A stretch of 36,959 nt of DNA from NCBI GenBank assembly GCA_022764505.1, contig JALEQJ010000026.1, forward strand, positions 1 to 36,959, read 5' to 3'. Origin of the DNA: Phocaeicola sp. (GTDB taxonomy: Bacteria; Bacteroidota; Bacteroidia; Bacteroidales; Bacteroidaceae). Numbering within the stretch: the first letter of the stretch is position 1; every line of letters starts with the position of its first letter. Shown here piece by piece: positions 33,682-36,959 of the stretch. The notes under the pieces are model-generated. The model was not told where the DNA came from, made no database searches, and worked only from the letters and a program-made list of their open reading frames with translations. Both the position numbers and the translations under genes were made by a program.

Positions 33682-33797
33682 GGGAGATAAAGCGTACACT
33701 TAACAGTTAAATCTCTTCTATAGTAACAGGAAAGGAAGAAAATAACAGAAAGCTTACAATTTGTCGGTAAAAAAGTAAAAATAAAACAAGAAAACGC

Positions 33798-33827
33798 TTG
33801 CTAATAGAAAAACTCCCTCTACCTTTG
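33798..33827 (+). promoter_or_regulatory. promoter of a putative small RNA
   Basis: TTG at 33798-33800 and TACCTTTG at 33820-33827 are 19 bases apart, an exact fit to the Bacteroidetes pattern. No start codon of a plausible gene follows; the next element is a terminator about 100 bases on. Confidence 0.6.
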
Positions 33828-33833
33828 CATTAA

Positions 33834-33968
33834 GAAAAAAACAAAAAGATATTTTTCTCACTACAAACTAAGAGTAAATCTTGTTTCATAGTACAAATGT
33901 AAATGATAAGGTGAATAAATGGTGAATGACGGTGGAGAACTCGTGAGAGCTCTCCATCGTCGCTTTTT
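33834..33968 (+). ncRNA. candidate small RNA of about 135 nt
   Basis: A consensus promoter (start predicted near 33834) is followed after about 95 bases by a strong intrinsic terminator. Between them lies an A-rich leader and no reading frame longer than a few codons that ends before the hairpin. A 37-codon frame beginning at 33919 would run through the terminator, so it is unlikely to be the product. I do not recognise the RNA family; it could also be the leftover promoter and terminator of a lost gene. Confidence 0.35.
33928..33968 (+). terminator. intrinsic terminator of the putative small RNA
   Basis: GACGGTGGAGAACT (33928-33941) pairs with AGCTCTCCATCGTC (33948-33961), 12 Watson-Crick pairs of 14 plus a G-U. 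GCTTTTTAT follows. Confidence 0.7.
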
Positions 33969-34004
33969 ATACATCGGGTCAAAAATATCGGGATTAGTAT
34001 ATAC

Positions 34005-34043
34005 AAAAAAGAGTTACTCAAAGCTTGAGTAACTCTTTTTTTT
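34005..34043. terminator. bidirectional terminator-like palindrome
   Basis: GAGTTACTCAA (34011-34021) and TTGAGTAACTC (34025-34035) pair perfectly around AGC. Six A's lie before and eight T's after, so either strand would give a hairpin with a U-tract. It is 37 bases past the preceding terminator. No minus-strand gene approaches from the right, so it probably insulates the receptor gene from upstream reading. Confidence 0.75.
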
Positions 34044-34414
34044 GTTCGTGTTGTGTTTGTATCTTGAGTAATAGATTTATCGTTATATAGCTTTAAAGTT
34101 TCCTTAGATGCTTAAATTCAAGAAAACTGTATCTAAAACTCTTTCTTTCAAGTTTGAGATTCATGTGGAGGTCTATATTTATAAGCCAAGTTTAGAATGG
34201 CTGTATTTCATATTGTTATAAGAGAGGATTTCTTCGTGTACCTCCTGATTCATATTGACTGTTGCAAACCGTATTCAACACCTATCTGCCGGTATACGAA
34301 AACTATATTGAAATATTGTATAGAAGAGTTCTCAGATAGCATTAGAATATTCAAATACCTTAGAAAAGGTATTTTGCCTCTTGATTGCCTTCCTTTTATA
34401 CCTAAATCTTGTGA

Positions 34415-34445
34415 TTGTGGCACAGCTTTTTGAGATATACCTTTG
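34415..34445 (+). promoter_or_regulatory. promoter of the TonB-dependent receptor
   Basis: TTG at 34415-34417 and TACCTTTG at 34438-34445 are 20 bases apart. The leader is about 100 bases and AT-rich. It contains a hairpin at 34499-34526 (TGTCTT with AAGACA, extended by TTTA/TAAA), which could be a regulatory site. I found no convincing Fur box. Confidence 0.6.
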
Positions 34446-34553
34446 CAAAAATTTTCAATATATACATAAATTACACTCATGAAAAACTAAATATAGGGTG
34501 TCTTTTTAATATTTCTAAATAAGACATTCTGGTTTTTCAATTTTAGCCGTGAT

Positions 34554-36806
34554 ATGACAATAAGCAGAAAAAAAGTCTTCATAACTCTTTTTGCCTTAGG
34601 ATATGCGTATGCCAACTCCCAAGAGCAAACTCAAAAGCAAGAGTTGGGAATAAAGAACGATTCTATTTACAAGATTGAAGAAGTAGTGGTATCCTCTCAG
34701 CAAATACTCGGAAGCAAGTTTAAAGCAAGAAATCGGACAGGTTCGGCGTATTATATCTCTCCTGATGAAATACTCAAACTGGGGTATACAGACATCAACC
34801 GTATGCTGAAAGCAGTCCCGGGAATAAACATGTATGAAGAAGATGGATTCGGATTACGCCCCAACATAAGTTTGCGCGGAACAAAAGCCGAAAGAAGTGA
34901 ACGTATTTCCATTATGGAAGATGGGATCTTGGCTGCTCCTGCACCTTATTCCGCTCCTGCAGCGTATTATTTCCCTAATGCAGCTCGTATGGAAGCCGTG
35001 GAAGTATTGAAAGGAAGCAGTCAGGTACAGTATGGACCATTTACTACTGGAGGAGCTATCAATATGGTCTCAACTCCTATACCGAACACTTTTTCCGGTA
35101 AAGCCAACTTCTCTTACGGAAGTAAAAACACTCTTAAATCCCACACACATATCGGAAACATGTGGAAACACTTTGGATTTATGGTGGAATATCTCCGTTA
35201 TCAGTCGGACGGTTTCAAGAAATATGAGGATCAACCGGGCAAAGGATTTAAAAGAAATGACCTCATTGCCAAAGTTATAGTGAAAACAGATAAAGGTACA
35301 GGCGTAAATCATTCTTTGGAACTGAAATTCGGGTATGCGGACGAAAAGTCGGACGAAACGTATGTAGGACTTTCCGAAGCTGACTTCAAGAAAAGCCCCT
35401 TTCTTCGTTATGCAGGTTCGCAAATGGACGAAATGAAAACCAATCATCAGCAATGGGTAGCCACTTACCAGCTCAATTTCTCCAATAAACTGAAAATAAC
35501 CACCAACGCATACTACAATCGTTTTCATCGCAATTGGTACAAGCTGAATGATATACGGGCTGGAATTACATCTAAAGAAAAGAGATCTATTGCCGATGTA
35601 CTTCTTGATCCGGAAACAAATATCCGTTACTTTGATATCTTGACAGGGAAAGCAGATAGAGAAAGAGAAGCCTTGTTGGTAAGAGCTAACAATAGAACAT
35701 ATCACGCCAGTGGTATACAGACCAAAGCAGAATATAGATTTAACTTGAATGAATACTTTTTTGACATAGAGTTTGGACTGCGTTATCATCATGATGAAGA
35801 AGATCGTTTCCAGTGGGACGATGCTTACTCTATGAAAAACAGAAAGATGATATTATTCATGGAAGGTATTCATGGTACAAATGCAAATCGTATCACATCG
35901 GCAAATGCGTTAGCAAGTTACCTGCTTACCAAACTAAGATACAACTCATGGACCATTACTGCCGGGTTGCGTTATGAAGATATTGATTTACTGAAAAAAG
36001 ACTATACAAAAAACGATTTGGAACGCACCGGCAAAGTGCGCATAGAAACACCTAATCATGCACGTGTCTGGATTCCCGGCATCGGAGTAAACTATCAGTT
36101 CATACCAGAGGCTTCGGTCTTTTTCGGAATTCACAAAGGATTCGCTCCTCCAAGTGCAGAATTGTATCAAAAGCCGGAAAGTAGTGTGAATATGGAATTA
36201 GGAACACGTATTTCTGCAGGTAATTTCAAAACAGAGTTAATAGGTTTCTATAATAATTATAGTAATATGCTCGGAAGTGATCTCGCTGCTTCTGGTGGAT
36301 TGGGAACACTTGAACAGTTTAATGTGGGTGAAGCTCGTGTAAAAGGTGTGGAATTCCTTGTACAATATCAACCTTTTCCCAAATCATGGAAGGTACGTAT
36401 GCCTATGCAAATCTCATATACTTATACTGATACGGAAATGAGAAATTCGTTCTCAAGCCATTCATGGGGAAATGTGATGAAAGGAGACGAGATTCCTTAC
36501 ATCTTTAAGCATGCACTAAACATGCAGGTCGGAATAGAACACAAACGATTTGATGCAAATATAGGAGCACGCTATAATGGTGATATGCGTACTTCTCCAG
36601 GACAAGGAACTATTGCCGAAAGAGAGAAAATTCCGGCACATCTCATATTAGATGCATCGGCAAACATATATGTAAATAAATATCTGACCGTGAAAGTAAA
36701 TGCTGTAAACCTAACCAATAAGGTCTATATCACTTCTCGCCACCCGGCAGGATTGAGAATAGGACACCCTTTCGGTATCTACGCAGGAGCTAACATTAGG
36801 TTTTAA
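34554..36806 (+). CDS. TonB-dependent outer-membrane receptor, FecA-like
   Basis: A 750-residue receptor that would import an iron-siderophore or ferric-citrate type ligand across the outer membrane using TonB energy. A signal peptide (about residues 1-22, ending NSQ) is followed by the plug domain: INRMLKAVPGINMYEEDGFG, RPNISLRGTKAERSERISIM, MEDGILAAPAPYSAPAAYYF, and EAVEVLKGSSQVQYGPFTTG with the TGGAINMVS sequence. The 22-strand barrel ends in the aromatic C-terminus AGANIRF. There is no carboxypeptidase-like N-terminal domain, so it is not SusC-type, and no SusD partner follows. The plug and the FNVGEARVKGVEF loop fit the Fe(III)-dicitrate receptor group, but the true ligand is not fixed. 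It has its own promoter and no visible co-transcribed transporter. Confidence 0.9.
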   Translation: MTISRKKVFITLFALGYAYANSQEQTQKQELGIKNDSIYKIEEVVVSSQQILGSKFKARNRTGSAYYISPDEILKLGYTDINRMLKAVPGINMYEEDGFGLRPNISLRGTKAERSERISIMEDGILAAPAPYSAPAAYYFPNAARMEAVEVLKGSSQVQYGPFTTGGAINMVSTPIPNTFSGKANFSYGSKNTLKSHTHIGNMWKHFGFMVEYLRYQSDGFKKYEDQPGKGFKRNDLIAKVIVKTDKGTGVNHSLELKFGYADEKSDETYVGLSEADFKKSPFLRYAGSQMDEMKTNHQQWVATYQLNFSNKLKITTNAYYNRFHRNWYKLNDIRAGITSKEKRSIADVLLDPETNIRYFDILTGKADREREALLVRANNRTYHASGIQTKAEYRFNLNEYFFDIEFGLRYHHDEEDRFQWDDAYSMKNRKMILFMEGIHGTNANRITSANALASYLLTKLRYNSWTITAGLRYEDIDLLKKDYTKNDLERTGKVRIETPNHARVWIPGIGVNYQFIPEASVFFGIHKGFAPPSAELYQKPESSVNMELGTRISAGNFKTELIGFYNNYSNMLGSDLAASGGLGTLEQFNVGEARVKGVEFLVQYQPFPKSWKVRMPMQISYTYTDTEMRNSFSSHSWGNVMKGDEIPYIFKHALNMQVGIEHKRFDANIGARYNGDMRTSPGQGTIAEREKIPAHLILDASANIYVNKYLTVKVNAVNLTNKVYITSRHPAGLRIGHPFGIYAGANIRF

Positions 36807-36842
36807 TAAACAATAAGAATAAGTAACTGTTCAAAATTAATT

Positions 36843-36959
36843 TTATAAATATGAATAATTCACGAATAAGTTCGTACCCACAGACGCCAAGGCCATGTTC
36901 GTACAATAGAAAAGCGAGTCCGTAGTCTCGTAATCTATCGGTCTTATCCATTTGCCCTT
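36843..36959 (-). CDS. possible C-terminal fragment of a gene entering from the right edge
   Basis: The minus strand is open for 38 codons from the window edge to a TAA at 36845-36843, ending MALASVGTNLFVNYSYL. The aromatic, alternating end resembles the last strand of an outer-membrane beta barrel, and the gene would converge on the receptor gene with a 36-base gap. The stretch is short enough to be open by chance, and I do not recognise the family. Confidence 0.25.
   Translation of the reverse strand, partial: KGKWIRPIDYETTDSLFYCTNMALASVGTNLFVNYSYL

Larger units (their letters stand above)
33682..34553. other. 872-base gap with promoter, terminators and no convincing gene
   Basis: It holds a promoter at 33798-33827, terminators at 33928-33968 and 34005-34043, an inverted repeat AAATACCTT/AAGGTATTT at 34353-34374, and the receptor promoter at 34415-34445. 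Reading frames of 60-80 codons occur on both strands (such as 34197-34433 plus, 34250-34480 minus), but neither translation resembles a known family. I do not call them. Confidence 0.6.

Noticed and set aside
33830-34021. 63-codon minus-strand frame in the polA-receptor gap
   Set aside because: It reads through two terminator hairpins, has no promoter, and resembles no family.
34197-34480. Overlapping plus (78-codon) and minus (76-codon) frames
   Set aside because: Both cover the same AT-rich stretch with no recognisable protein. The minus frame also crosses the receptor promoter.
36807-36959. Possible insertion-sequence end after the receptor gene (GTTCGTAC occurs twice)
   Set aside because: No transposase sequence or paired terminal inverted repeats can be seen in the remaining 150 bases.

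Overview
The window reads as a stretch of Bacteroidales chromosome, most like Porphyromonas and its relatives (inference). Three things point there. Many genes are preceded by the Bacteroidetes-type promoter, with a -7 element TAnnTTTG and a TTG about 19-21 bases upstream. Shine-Dalgarno sites are scarce. The gene set is lineage-typical: diaminopimelate dehydrogenase, insert-containing IspG, RNase H with a viroplasmin domain, a DUF4292 lipoprotein, a fused SpmA/SpmB protein and a long serine acetyltransferase. Almost everything is core housekeeping. No phage, CRISPR array, intact insertion sequence or defence island is visible.

Layout. (1) 1-2.9 kb: a partial glutamine synthetase gene (minus) diverges from ddh (plus), followed by a 47-residue membrane peptide gene with its own promoter and terminator. 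(2) 2.9-4.4 kb: CYTH-domain protein and a ComEA-like helix-hairpin-helix protein, overlapping tail to tail with (3) argS - RNase H - glycosyltransferase (minus, 7.8 to 4.4 kb). (4) 12.4-8.0 kb, minus: dut - TPR lipoprotein - DUF4292 lipoprotein - EnvC-like protein, tightly coupled. (5) 12.4-13.2 kb: accessory gap with a 22-bp tandem repeat array and the C-terminal remnant of a tannase-type hydrolase. (6) 18.0-13.3 kb, minus: rpoN - PAP2 membrane protein - purE - ispG, closed by a terminator. (7) 18.3-23.5 kb, minus: mdh, a GH20 hexosaminidase, an M16 peptidase and a zinc-ribbon protein. (8) cysE (plus) converges on the minus run spmAB - ybeY - mnmG - apt - uvrC (30.5 to 24.5 kb), which holds an exact ParB-binding parS motif between mnmG and apt. 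(9) A gap with a second 22-bp repeat array, then polA (plus). (10) 33.7-34.5 kb: non-coding gap with a promoter/terminator pair suggesting a small RNA, then a FecA-like TonB-dependent receptor. The window ends in a possible C-terminal gene fragment.

Together the genes cover nitrogen assimilation, lysine/peptidoglycan precursor synthesis (ddh), isoprenoid and purine synthesis (ispG, purE), cysteine synthesis (cysE), nucleotide hygiene and salvage (dut, apt), DNA replication and repair (polA, uvrC, RNase H), tRNA charging and modification (argS, mnmG), rRNA maturation (ybeY), and envelope construction and turnover (EnvC-like protein, lipoproteins, glycosyltransferase, hexosaminidase).

The least ordinary signals are the parS site beside mnmG, the two related 22-bp arrays, the decayed tannase gene and the putative small RNA. 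None of these amounts to a clearly new multi-gene system.
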